From Lachnoclostridium phytofermentans (lineage in GTDB: Bacteria > Bacillota > Clostridia > Lachnospirales > Lachnospiraceae): a stretch of DNA of 64,000 bases. Below, one piece after another: positions 46,801 through 55,421 of this stretch. The stretch spans positions 248,001 through 312,000 of the forward strand of contig NZ_JPOF01000003.1 in the NCBI RefSeq assembly GCF_000733755.1, read 5' to 3'. A program made the position numbers and the translations under genes. Within the stretch, counting starts at the first letter, position 1; every line of letters begins with the position of its first letter. Below the pieces are notes generated by a model. That model made no database searches. It saw only the letters and a program-made list of their open reading frames with translations, and was not told the origin of the DNA.

Positions 46801-47278
46801 ATTTAGAAAACTGATCAATACGCTGTTTCATTGTCTTATTAAAGTTTGTTACCTTACGGTCGTAAGTCTCCTCCATTAATCTACTTTCTAAGAGGAAATC
46901 TGCTGTCGCAAGATTATTCGCAATTGGAATATCATAAACTACTGCGATTCGAAGTAATGCTTTTACGTCTGGATCATGTGGTTGGGATTCTAGTGGATCC
47001 CACAAAAATATGATAAAATCAATATTTCCTTCCACAATACGTGCGCCAATCTGCTGATCGCCTCCAAGAGGTCCACTATTGAAAGCTCGTACTGGAAGTC
47101 CTGTCTTCTCGGCAATTAATTTAGCTGTTGTACCTGTTCCACAAAGAAAATGTTTCTTTAACACTTCCTTGTGTTTCTCTGCCCATTCTACAATTTCTTT
47201 TTTCTTACCATCATGTGCAACTAAAGCGATATGCTTCGTTTTATCCATGGTAAAATAGATATATTCATCCTCTAACAT
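46799..47278 (-). CDS. mgsA: methylglyoxal synthase
   Basis: Converts dihydroxyacetone phosphate to methylglyoxal and phosphate, a bypass that relieves sugar-phosphate stress. In L-rhamnose and fucose fermenters it can feed 1,2-propanediol formation. 159 residues from ATG at 47278, which has AAAGGAG 7 bases upstream; the in-frame ATG at 47311 is less likely. The motifs ALVAHDGKK, CGTGTTAKLI, SGPLGGDQQIGA, QPHDPDVKALLRI and NLATADFLL are complete, including the catalytic aspartates. Confidence 0.96.
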   Translation of the reverse strand: MLEDEYIYFTMDKTKHIALVAHDGKKKEIVEWAEKHKEVLKKHFLCGTGTTAKLIAEKTGLPVRAFNSGPLGGDQQIGARIVEGNIDFIIFLWDPLESQPHDPDVKALLRIAVVYDIPIANNLATADFLLESRLMEETYDRKVTNFNKTMKQRIDQFSK

Positions 47279-47528
47279 ATTGTTCTCCTTTGTTACTATT
47301 AATATAGGCAATCAGATGTTATTCAAAAAACAACTGATATGTAGTATTCTGTCCAAAGTTTTCGTTCTCATAACTATATCTTATATCAGCTCTTCGTGAA
47401 AACATACTACACTTATTCCATGTAATTGACAGAATTACAATCTTTTATTCTATTTTATCATATCAGAGATAAAACGTTGTTTCAAGCAGTATTTCAAATA
47501 CAAAACTCTTCCTTTTTTTTATTAAAAA

Positions 47529-47537
47529 TGATATGAT
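47529..47537 (+). promoter_or_regulatory. extended -10 of the carbamate kinase gene
   Basis: TGATATGAT fits an extended -10 (TGnTATAAT), about 30 bases before the start; no good -35 is seen. The 47279-47528 part of this divergent spacer shows nothing else I can name. Confidence 0.4.
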
Positions 47538-47567
47538 AATAGTACTTGAAAGAAAAGAGGTAATGCG

Positions 47568-48497
47568 ATGAGTCAGAATATTATTGTTGTAGCACTTGGT
47601 CGAAGTGCATTTGGTGAAACCTTCCCAGAACAACGTTCAAATGTAAAAAAAGCTGCTTGTGCTATTGCTGATCTTGTTGATGCGGGATATCAGGTTGTTG
47701 TAACACATAGCAATGGTCCTCAGGTTGGTATGGTGCATACCGCCATGACAGAATTTAGCCGTCTTGATTCGAAATATACGGTAGCTCCAATGTCCGTTTG
47801 TGGTGCAATGAGTCAAGGATATATCGGATATGATTTGCAAAGTATGATACGTACGGAGTTACTCCTACGCGGAATATATAAACCAGTTTCTACTATAATT
47901 ACACAGGTAAAAGTAGACCCATTCGATAAGGCATTTTCTCATCCTTCTAAAATTATCGGTAGATTCATGACCGAAGCGGAAGCTGCGAAGGAAGAAAAGA
48001 AGGGTAACTATGTAGTAAAACAGGACAAGGGGTATCGCCGTATTATCGCTGCTCCAAAGCCAATAGATATTTACGAAATTGATGCAATCAAAGCACTTGT
48101 TGATGCAAATCAAGTTGTTATCGCTGGTGGCGGCGGTGGTATTCCAGTATTAGAACAAGGACCAATACTAAAGGGTGCCAGTGCTATTATTGAAAAGGAT
48201 TTAGTAGCTGCGAAGTTAGCAAATCTATTAAATGCTTCCACCTTGCTTTTCTTAACTGGTGTTGACAAAGTTGAATTAAATTACGGAACGCAAAATGCAA
48301 CCGCACTCGATTCACTTTCTGTTTCTGATGCATCAAAGTATATGCAAGAAGGCTATTTTGAAGAAGGTGCAATGCAACCAAAGATCGAAGCAAGCATTGA
48401 TTTTGTAAGCTCTGGTAAAGGCCGTCGTGCAATTATTACACATCTTGAGAAAGCTCTCGAAGGATTATCTCACAAGACAGGTACTATCATCGAGTAG
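47568..48497 (+). CDS. arcC: carbamate kinase, divergent active-site loops
   Basis: Amino-acid-kinase-family enzyme (309 residues) that normally makes ATP and carbamate from carbamoyl phosphate. Most family blocks are clear: NGPQVG, AMSQGYIGYDL, KPIDIYEIDAI, AGGGGGIPV, EKDLVAAKLA and LTGVDKVELNYG. The usual GGN loop is GRS here (G11-R12-S13), the usual HGNGP is HSNGP (S48), and IGPF is IGRF (R132). No arginine deiminase, ornithine carbamoyltransferase or agmatine genes are nearby. It may be a true carbamate kinase with altered loops or a paralogue for another acyl phosphate. Confidence 0.85.
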   Translation: MSQNIIVVALGRSAFGETFPEQRSNVKKAACAIADLVDAGYQVVVTHSNGPQVGMVHTAMTEFSRLDSKYTVAPMSVCGAMSQGYIGYDLQSMIRTELLLRGIYKPVSTIITQVKVDPFDKAFSHPSKIIGRFMTEAEAAKEEKKGNYVVKQDKGYRRIIAAPKPIDIYEIDAIKALVDANQVVIAGGGGGIPVLEQGPILKGASAIIEKDLVAAKLANLLNASTLLFLTGVDKVELNYGTQNATALDSLSVSDASKYMQEGYFEEGAMQPKIEASIDFVSSGKGRRAIITHLEKALEGLSHKTGTIIE

Positions 48498-48547
48498 CTA
48501 AGATGAACCATCCTCTGTGATTTAATGTTAGGTTCTTACCTCATAAA

Positions 48548-48580
48548 CAAGAAAAAGTACGCTTTGCGAACTTTTCCTTG
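48548..48580. repeat. dispersed intergenic palindrome, copy 2
   Basis: CAAGAAAAAGTACGC, TTT, GCGAACTTTTCCTTG: 15-base arms with two mismatches and a 3-base loop. The flanking bases also resemble copy 3 at 57477. It lies between the carbamate kinase stop and its terminator. Confidence 0.65.
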
Positions 48581-48591
48581 CCATAAATCAT

Positions 48592-48634
48592 AAAAACCTG
48601 TAAGTTTCTCACTGATAACTTACAGGTTTTTGTT
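48592..48634 (+). terminator. terminator of the carbamate kinase gene
   Basis: Perfect 15-base arms (48592-48606 and 48617-48631) with a 10-base loop and a T-rich tail. Confidence 0.9.
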
Positions 48635-48739
48635 TTACTGATATTGTAATAAAATAAATCTTCAACTAAATTAGGATAAAGGGAGTAACTTTACTTACTC
48701 TACTATTCTATCGTTATATACTTTATAGTTTGTCTAGTT

Positions 48740-49678
48740 TTATAAAATCAACATTAGTCCACAATTTCTAATAATCCCACTTTTTAGATACCCTTGCTTT
48801 ATCGCAATATAACGTCTCTTAAAAAAGTTTGATTGAAACATCATCAAGTATCCTTCTATGATGGATTTTTGATGTCTTTGTAATTCCTCGTGGAAAAAAT
48901 GTAAAAATTCTTCCGCTTGATCTCGATTCTTAGCTAGCGTTAGTTTTTGATCTTTGAAGGATGTCATTCGTTTGCGTACATAAGAAGCAAAATTTATACT
49001 CCCTACTACATTCGCTGAATGTTGTCTATAATCAATTGTAGCTTTTGGCAAATAGCTTATATGACCAAATGCAGCTGCAATTAACGCTAACCACCAATCA
49101 TGGTATCTGGCAGCATTTGGTATACGGGATAGATATTGTTCAAAAGCACGATTAATCATTATCGTACATCCAATGCATTTATTTTCCATAAGAAGATGCG
49201 ATAAATCTATTTTGTTCGAATTAAAGTGCTGTGTTTTAATAAATGATTCGGATATCTCATTTAGATTCTCATCTGCTATTACTGCATCGGTAAATACCAA
49301 AAGTGGGCGATCAACTCCAAAACGTTTTTCCATCTGTTCCATTCGCTTTAATGTTTTGCTAACCTTATCCGCATGCCACACATCGTCCTGATCACAGCAC
49401 ATAAAGTACATTGCCTCTTTAAATTTTTCCATAACCGTTTTAATTCCATGCAGAAAGTTCTTTGTAACACCTAGATTGCGATGATTTTTATAAAGGTGTA
49501 GCTGGTTCTGGTAGCGATGTTTATATTCATTTAATATCTTTAGGGTCTCATCTGAAGATCCATCATCAAATACATGCAACACTATATTTTGATGATTGCC
49601 CGTAAATATAGAATCTATTTGATCCCTTAAAAATTTTTCACCATTATAGGTACTCATTATGATATCTACCCTGCTCAT
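48740..49678 (-). CDS. family 2 glycosyltransferase
   Basis: GT-A fold glycosyltransferase (312 residues) for cell-surface glycan synthesis. The opening VDIIMSTYNGEKFLRDQIDS, FDDGSSDET (nucleotide-sugar site), the DQDDVW metal motif and a C-terminal membrane-proximal helical tail resemble rhamnosyl- or galactosyl-transferases of the RfbF-like group. The start is 1 base after the stop of the preceding glycosyltransferase, so the pair is co-translated. No other polysaccharide genes are nearby. Confidence 0.9.
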   Translation of the reverse strand: MSRVDIIMSTYNGEKFLRDQIDSIFTGNHQNIVLHVFDDGSSDETLKILNEYKHRYQNQLHLYKNHRNLGVTKNFLHGIKTVMEKFKEAMYFMCCDQDDVWHADKVSKTLKRMEQMEKRFGVDRPLLVFTDAVIADENLNEISESFIKTQHFNSNKIDLSHLLMENKCIGCTIMINRAFEQYLSRIPNAARYHDWWLALIAAAFGHISYLPKATIDYRQHSANVVGSINFASYVRKRMTSFKDQKLTLAKNRDQAEEFLHFFHEELQRHQKSIIEGYLMMFQSNFFKRRYIAIKQGYLKSGIIRNCGLMLIL

Positions 49679-49679
49679 A

Positions 49680-50648
49680 TTACCTCCAATACGACTTATT
49701 CATACTAAGCCATATTTTGAATGGCTGTGGCAACAATCGATGTTTCTTACCAAGAAGATAACCCAAGTATTTAAATCCACTTTCCAGTATAAAATCCACT
49801 AATTCTATATATTTTCTTTGATCTTTTAAATAACTAACTGTTTGCTTTACAAACTTTGTTCCTTCCTTTTCAGAAGATATATTTTTAAATATTGATTGAT
49901 ATTCCTCTTGAGAAACACCTAAATCAAAATTTCTGCGAAGTTGTTGCATCAGCGTATAATGATGACTATGAATTACTGTTGCTTTGCTTGCATAATAAAT
50001 CTTATACCCTGTTTTAATCACCCCTGCAGCATAAATCATATCTTCGTTAAAAATTGTTCTTGCAACAAAACCTCCTAAATCTTCATAGACCGATTTACGG
50101 TATGCTGCACAAACATTAGAACTGAAGTAAGTTTTGATTCCAAGGCGATCCAAATCCTCTTTCGACTTCAACTGATCTGTGGATGGATAATTAAAAATTC
50201 TTGTATATTTTTCAACTAACGTTGCATTCTGGGATGCTTCCTGTCTACCATAAGAGATCGCAACCTCTTCCATCCTTAATGGCTCTACTAGATTTTCCAA
50301 TAAGTGCTCATCTTTTGGAATCGCATCCTGAGTCATGAATACCATATATTCAGAATCGGAAAGGCTAGCACCATAAGCTCTTGTCCCACCATGATCAAAC
50401 TCTCTTTGATCAATGGAAATTATGTGAATGTTCACAGATTCACTTCCTACGATTTTCTTATGAGAGAGCAATTCATCTACTCTTTGCTTGATTGTCTCTG
50501 TTGCATAATCTGGCAATACCTCTGTGTTAAGTAGCCATATATTCTTGGGCTTTATTGTTTGCTTTAATAACTGGATTAATAGCTTATCAAACTTTTTGTC
50601 TGGTCGAAACAGCGGTATAATAACATCCAGATTTTTCTTTTGGTCCAT
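49680..50648 (-). CDS. family 2 glycosyltransferase (rhamnosyltransferase-like)
   Basis: GT2 enzyme of 322 residues. The segments DQREFDHGGTRAYGA, FMTQDAIP and GGFVARTIFNEDMIYAAGVI are typical of rhamnosyltransferases that build cell-wall or O-antigen-type polysaccharides. It is the first of a two-gene unit with the 48740-49678 enzyme. Confidence 0.9.
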   Translation of the reverse strand: MDQKKNLDVIIPLFRPDKKFDKLLIQLLKQTIKPKNIWLLNTEVLPDYATETIKQRVDELLSHKKIVGSESVNIHIISIDQREFDHGGTRAYGASLSDSEYMVFMTQDAIPKDEHLLENLVEPLRMEEVAISYGRQEASQNATLVEKYTRIFNYPSTDQLKSKEDLDRLGIKTYFSSNVCAAYRKSVYEDLGGFVARTIFNEDMIYAAGVIKTGYKIYYASKATVIHSHHYTLMQQLRRNFDLGVSQEEYQSIFKNISSEKEGTKFVKQTVSYLKDQRKYIELVDFILESGFKYLGYLLGKKHRLLPQPFKIWLSMNKSYWR

Positions 50649-50763
50649 TGGTCTTCATCCCATTCCTTTGTTTATATATTCAAGATTATATCCAGACAGA
50701 TAAATCTCATTCTTATTTGAAAGAAAACAATTATGTATAATCCATCTCATTATATGATAGAAG

Positions 50764-50787
50764 AAGGAGTCCGTCAAGAAGGACTCC
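50764..50787 (-). terminator. hairpin after the DUF6465-like gene
   Basis: Perfect arms AGGAGTCC (50764-50771) and GGACTCCT (50780-50787). On the minus strand TTCTTCT follows, a moderate U-tract. It begins 18 bases after the stop. Confidence 0.6.
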
Positions 50788-50804
50788 TATATCACGTTCT
50801 TAGC

Positions 50805-51272
50805 TTAAATTAATTCAATTTTTCCAGCTTCGTTCCCATTTACTACATAATAGGCTGCGTTATCTTCTGGTTTTACATACAGGTCTAATGTTTGTATTGA
50901 ACTTTTTTGACCATTCCCTACTAGGAATGCTTCTTTGGCTTTTTGAATGAGGCATTGTAATTCAACTTCATTCCCCATATACTGTAAAACAACTTTCGTA
51001 CTTGTATTCTCAATTTGAGGCAATGTATCTGATAGAACTTTTTTCTTTCTACCACGTTTCTTAGGTGGTAGAATAGATTCTAAAACAGCCTCTGTGCTCA
51101 TTTCTTCTACAACCTCTTCTTCATCTGTTGCTGTATTTTCATTCGTTATTGCACTTTCGCTCTTTACGGAATCTTCACTCGCTATTACGCTTACTTTCTT
51201 TTCTTTTGTTGCACGCTTTGCCTCGCTTATGTTCTGTACTAGGCTTTTATCCTTCTCAATTTTACTCTTCAT
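50805..51272 (-). CDS. DUF6465-like protein with basic linker
   Basis: The C-terminal about 65 residues (from STKVVLQYMGNEVEL to YYVVNGNEAGKIEL) match the pattern I know as DUF6465, a small domain found in Lachnospiraceae. Before it lies a low-complexity Glu/Ser/Lys region and an AT-hook-like KKRGRKKK. The start is uncertain: ATG 51272 (GAGGAAGT just upstream), ATG 51296 or TTG 51329. The protein may associate with DNA or be a surface-layer accessory; nothing in the sequence decides this. Confidence 0.65.
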   Translation of the reverse strand: MKSKIEKDKSLVQNISEAKRATKEKKVSVIASEDSVKSESAITNENTATDEEEVVEEMSTEAVLESILPPKKRGRKKKVLSDTLPQIENTSTKVVLQYMGNEVELQCLIQKAKEAFLVGNGQKSSIQTLDLYVKPEDNAAYYVVNGNEAGKIELI

Positions 51273-51432
51273 ACTTCCTCGATTCTGGCATTTCATTGCC
51301 TTTTCATATTCATAGCTCTTTGCTCTCAATCATATCGCAAGTTACCTATTTTTACAATATGTTTTACATATTTTCCCTGTTTTGCTGAAGAATGCAACTT
51401 TCTCTTCTACTCTTTTGTTAGAAATGTTAAAA

Positions 51433-52401
51433 TTATACAAATGGCTTTTCTATTCTTTCAAGCACAAAATGTCCTGGAGCTCGCTCGATCATTCTTAGAG
51501 TTTCTCTCCCCTTTAATTCACTTGAAATAACCCCATAATCAATATCCTGTGAATTTAGCTTGCCAGATTTTTGCCAAGTTTTTATTTCTCCTCTCTCCTC
51601 CATCTGCTTGTTTTCGATTGGAATAGGTCTTGGGATGGAGGAAAGTAACATCTTCGTATATGGATGAAAAGGATTACTAAAAAGTTCATTCGTAGGTGCT
51701 ATCTCAACAATTCTTCCATGATAAAGTACTGCGATACGATCTGTAAAGTAACGCATTACTGGCATATCATGTGAAATAAAAAGGTAAGTTAAACCACGTG
51801 ATTTTTGTAATTTCTTCATTAGGTTTAGTATCTGCGCTCGTACTGATACATCAAGTGCTGAGATTGGTTCATCCGCTACAATAAATTGAGGATTCATAAT
51901 AAGTGCTCTCGCTATGCCAATTCTTTGCCGTTGTCCACCAGAAAATTCTGTAGGATATCGACTTTTATATTCAGGTCTTAAGCCAACCTCTAACATTGTC
52001 TTATCGATTCGATTTTCCCTTTCTATTTTAGAAATCGACTGATTTGTAGCTAGAATCCCCTCACCAATAATGTCTGAAACTTTCGAACGCTCATTTAGGG
52101 CTGCCATAGGATCTTGAAATATCATTTGCATTTCATGACATAACTGTCTTTTATTTTCTGTTGATAATCTTTGATTAATTTTCATTCCTTTATATGTTAT
52201 GTCCCCCTCTACCGTATCAATCATACGCATAATAGCTCTACCTATCGTTGTTTTCCCTGAACCAGACTCTCCCATAAGGCCAAAGATTTCCCCTTTTTTA
52301 ATCGAAAAGCTTGCATTCTTTACAGCTAGATTTAATCCTCTTATCTTCCCCTTCCCTTCATACCCAATCGAGATTGAATTTAAATTTAGTAATTCTTCCA
52401 A
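51433..52401 (-). CDS. oppF: oligopeptide ABC transporter ATPase (OppF type)
   Basis: Cytoplasmic ATPase (322 residues) driving peptide uptake. It has Walker A GESGSGKTTIGRAI, signature EFSGGQRQRIGIARAL, Walker B FIVADEPISALD and the C-terminal oligopeptide_ABC-type tail (HPYTKMLLSSIP). It is the last gene of a five-gene operon in the order A-B-C-D-F and is spaced 1 base from oppD. Confidence 0.95.
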   Translation of the reverse strand: MEELLNLNSISIGYEGKGKIRGLNLAVKNASFSIKKGEIFGLMGESGSGKTTIGRAIMRMIDTVEGDITYKGMKINQRLSTENKRQLCHEMQMIFQDPMAALNERSKVSDIIGEGILATNQSISKIERENRIDKTMLEVGLRPEYKSRYPTEFSGGQRQRIGIARALIMNPQFIVADEPISALDVSVRAQILNLMKKLQKSRGLTYLFISHDMPVMRYFTDRIAVLYHGRIVEIAPTNELFSNPFHPYTKMLLSSIPRPIPIENKQMEERGEIKTWQKSGKLNSQDIDYGVISSELKGRETLRMIERAPGHFVLERIEKPFV

Positions 52402-52402
52402 G

Positions 52403-53440
52403 TTAAAACCTCCAGTTTTCTAGTTGATAATACTCTTTTATTATTCTAGGTGGTTCTACTTTTGGCGCTCTTTTTTCCATTAGCCAAGATTTCACCTGAT
52501 GTGTATCACTCAGTTTAAAATAAGGAGGAGCATAGATAAAATCTCGTTCTAAAGCCCAAGGATTTCTTGGTGCGAATGCATCCCCTTGAATTTCTTCTTG
52601 AGGATTTGGTAAAGTACCACCAAGGTAAATCAACTCTTCCCCTGGCACATAAAGCGCTGGTTGAGAAGCCAATAAAGACCAGGTATATGGATGTCTTGCA
52701 TCCAAAAAGATGTCATTACTAGTCCCAACCTCTATAATTTCTCCAGCATACATAACTGCAACACGATCAGCAACCTTAGCAACTACCCCAAAATCATGAG
52801 TGATAAAGACAACCGTAAGTTGATATTTATGCTGTAGATGAATCAATAGGTTGAGTACTTGCTCTTGAATTGTAACATCTAAAGCTGTCGTAGGCTCATC
52901 GCACAATAATATATTTGGTTTACAAGCAAGTGCTATCGCTATTACTACTCTCTGCCTCATACCTCCGGAACACTCATGCGGATAATAATGTCTCGTTTTT
53001 CTTGGGTCTTTCATTCCCACTTCTGTAAGAAGTCTGATAACCTCCTCTTTTCGCTTTACTTTACGTAGTGGCTGATGGATTGCAATTGCTTCCTCAATCT
53101 GGTATCCGATTGTTAATAAGGGATTTAAACTTGTCATAGGGTCTTGTAAAATCATTGCAATCTCATGCCCTCTAATCTTTTGGTAATCTTTCTCTGACTG
53201 AAACGATGTAAGATTATTTCCTCGGTATAAAATCCTACCCGCTACTATCTTTGCATTCTGCTCCAAAAGTCCAAGGATCGACTTTAATAATACTGACTTA
53301 CCACAACCCGATTCCCCTACTATCACTAAGCTTTCTCCTTTGATAACCTCTAGGCTTACACCACGTAGCACATGAAGCAACGCATTTCTTACCGTGAAAT
53401 CTACGGTCAAATTCTCTATTGTTAAGATATTCTCTGGCAT
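52403..53440 (-). CDS. oppD: oligopeptide ABC transporter ATPase (OppD type)
   Basis: Second ATPase of the transporter (345 residues). It has Walker A GESGCGKSVLLKSI, signature HECSGGMRQRVVIAIAL, Walker B ILLCDEPTTALD and the C-terminal extension with HPYTWSLLASQP. It lies 8 bases after oppC. Confidence 0.95.
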   Translation of the reverse strand: MPENILTIENLTVDFTVRNALLHVLRGVSLEVIKGESLVIVGESGCGKSVLLKSILGLLEQNAKIVAGRILYRGNNLTSFQSEKDYQKIRGHEIAMILQDPMTSLNPLLTIGYQIEEAIAIHQPLRKVKRKEEVIRLLTEVGMKDPRKTRHYYPHECSGGMRQRVVIAIALACKPNILLCDEPTTALDVTIQEQVLNLLIHLQHKYQLTVVFITHDFGVVAKVADRVAVMYAGEIIEVGTSNDIFLDARHPYTWSLLASQPALYVPGEELIYLGGTLPNPQEEIQGDAFAPRNPWALERDFIYAPPYFKLSDTHQVKSWLMEKRAPKVEPPRIIKEYYQLENWRF

Positions 53441-53448
53441 AAGCTCTC

Positions 53449-54423
53449 CTATCTATGATTTTTCGGATCTGCTGCATCTGCAAAGGCGTTTCCTATCAGA
53501 TAAAAGGAAATTGTAATAATGGAAACAATCAGCGTTGGAAATAATAGCTGATACCTAAGTCCTGGCATCATTAGTTTCGCTCTTCCTGCTTGAATCAGAT
53601 TACCAAGGCTAGGTATATTAAGAGGAAGTCCTAGACCAAGATAAGTAATAAATACTTCACTTCCAATTACGGATGGAATGGATAGTGAAACTCTCATCAG
53701 AATGATTGAAATCAGGTATGGCATGAAGTTTTTTCGTAAAATCCTTAGGGTACTGGTACCAAGCATTTTAGAAGCAATATTAAATTCCTTATCTCTAATG
53801 AGTAACATCTGATTTCTAATAAATCGTGCCATTTGGATCCATCCGGTTGCACAAAGTGCAAGAAGTAAAGTCGTTACTCCTGGTCTTAATATATAAGAAA
53901 TCAATATGAGTACAATCGTAGAAGGGATATTATCAAGTAAATTATAAATTTCTGTAAAAAATGCATCGAGTTTTCTAACATAGCCCCATAGTAAGCCTAC
54001 TGTAGTTCCTATGATTGCTTCTATGACGGACACTGCTATTCCTAAGAATAAAGATGTTCTAGCACCTGACCAGGTTCTACTCCATAAATCTTGCCCAATG
54101 GAATTTGTACCAAACCAAAAATCCTTAGTCGGCGTCTGATTTCTTATCTGTTGCCCTGTCTTTCTGCTATTATAGATTAAGTTGGGGTCTTTTTGACTTG
54201 GTAAATAAGGTTGTATGATAGTAAATAGAATCAAAAGCAAAAGCACACAAACTAAAAACATCGCAAATCGATTTTTAGCAAAGGTTTTTATTGTTGCCAT
54301 CCAGTAAGTATCTGCTTTTGCATCCCGTATCTTATTGTCCTCTATTTTTCGATTCGCAAATTGAAAGGAACTTAACTCATTTATATTTGCCCACTCTTTC
54401 GTATTTTGTTCCCGCCACGTCAT
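53449..54423 (-). CDS. oppC: oligopeptide ABC transporter permease (OppC type)
   Basis: Membrane permease (324 residues) with the cytoplasmic N-terminal tail, a first helix at about residue 52 and the OppC_N region. The BPD-type loop (ASKMLGTSTLRILRKNFMP) contacts the ATPases. The start directly follows the oppB stop (TAGATG). Confidence 0.95.
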   Translation of the reverse strand: MTWREQNTKEWANINELSSFQFANRKIEDNKIRDAKADTYWMATIKTFAKNRFAMFLVCVLLLLILFTIIQPYLPSQKDPNLIYNSRKTGQQIRNQTPTKDFWFGTNSIGQDLWSRTWSGARTSLFLGIAVSVIEAIIGTTVGLLWGYVRKLDAFFTEIYNLLDNIPSTIVLILISYILRPGVTTLLLALCATGWIQMARFIRNQMLLIRDKEFNIASKMLGTSTLRILRKNFMPYLISIILMRVSLSIPSVIGSEVFITYLGLGLPLNIPSLGNLIQAGRAKLMMPGLRYQLLFPTLIVSIITISFYLIGNAFADAADPKNHR

Positions 54424-55362
54424 CTAGACACCTCCCTTCGAATTTAATTTCACTCTAGGATCGATAAGACAAAGCAGGATATCGCCTAATAACACCCCTA
54501 AGATACCTGTTATAGCAAATAAAACAACAACTGCCTGTACCATTGAATTATCTTGTCTTTGAATGACTTGAACAAGTAACCCTCCCATTCCTGGTATACT
54601 ATATAATGACTCGACATAGATTGAGCCAATTATTGTATTAAAGATGGAATTTGGAAGGTACTGAATCATAGGAACAATTGCATTCTTTAACATATGCTTC
54701 TTTAGAATTCGTTTCGAGGAAACACCTTTTACTTTTGCTAGGATAACATAATCTTTCTTTTCTTCCTCTATGAGATATCTTCTAAGCCACGTTGTATAAA
54801 ATGCTATATTTCCAAGTGACATAGAAACGATTGGCAGAATCCATGTTGTCACATCATTCGCATGATAGAGCATCTTTATATGAAGCTTTTCTGTACCAAT
54901 CGCTTGTATTAACAATAGGTAAACTGCATAAGGGACTGCCTGTAATATAACTAAAAAAAGTGTTCCAATACGGTCAATTAACTTTCCCTTATGGGAAGCC
55001 ATTGCCAAGCTAAGTGGAATAGATATAAGAAGTGCCAAAAATAAGGTGCTTAATCCAAATTTCATAGAAATCGGTATTTTTTGTTTTAGGATATCTGTTA
55101 CCAAAACATTTGCCATATAGGTTCTGGAATAACCCAAATCTCCATGAAGCATATCTTTCACATAACGAAAGAATTGTATCGGTAGAGGATCAAGCAACCC
55201 CATATTCTTAAGCCCTGCTTCAATCTGTTCCACTGTTAATTTTTCATAATTTGGGAAATATCCCTCAATTGGCATCAATCTAAGAAGAGAAAAGACGATA
55301 AAAACTACAAGAAACAAGGTTATCATTGAGCGAACTAATCGACGTAACATATATTTTCCCAT
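54424..55362 (-). CDS. oppB: oligopeptide ABC transporter permease (OppB type)
   Basis: Membrane permease (312 residues) with about six helices. It has the typical N-terminus MLRRLVRSMITLFLVVFIVF, a long outside loop (PIQFFRYVKDMLHGDLGYS) and the C-terminal GILGVLLGDILLCLIDPRV. It lies 59 bases after oppA. Confidence 0.95.
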   Translation of the reverse strand: MGKYMLRRLVRSMITLFLVVFIVFSLLRLMPIEGYFPNYEKLTVEQIEAGLKNMGLLDPLPIQFFRYVKDMLHGDLGYSRTYMANVLVTDILKQKIPISMKFGLSTLFLALLISIPLSLAMASHKGKLIDRIGTLFLVILQAVPYAVYLLLIQAIGTEKLHIKMLYHANDVTTWILPIVSMSLGNIAFYTTWLRRYLIEEEKKDYVILAKVKGVSSKRILKKHMLKNAIVPMIQYLPNSIFNTIIGSIYVESLYSIPGMGGLLVQVIQRQDNSMVQAVVVLFAITGILGVLLGDILLCLIDPRVKLNSKGGV

Positions 55363-55421
55363 CGTTTCACTCCTTTCCTAACCTTTATTACCCTCGTATG
55401 CTTTTATGTATAGAAACATTC

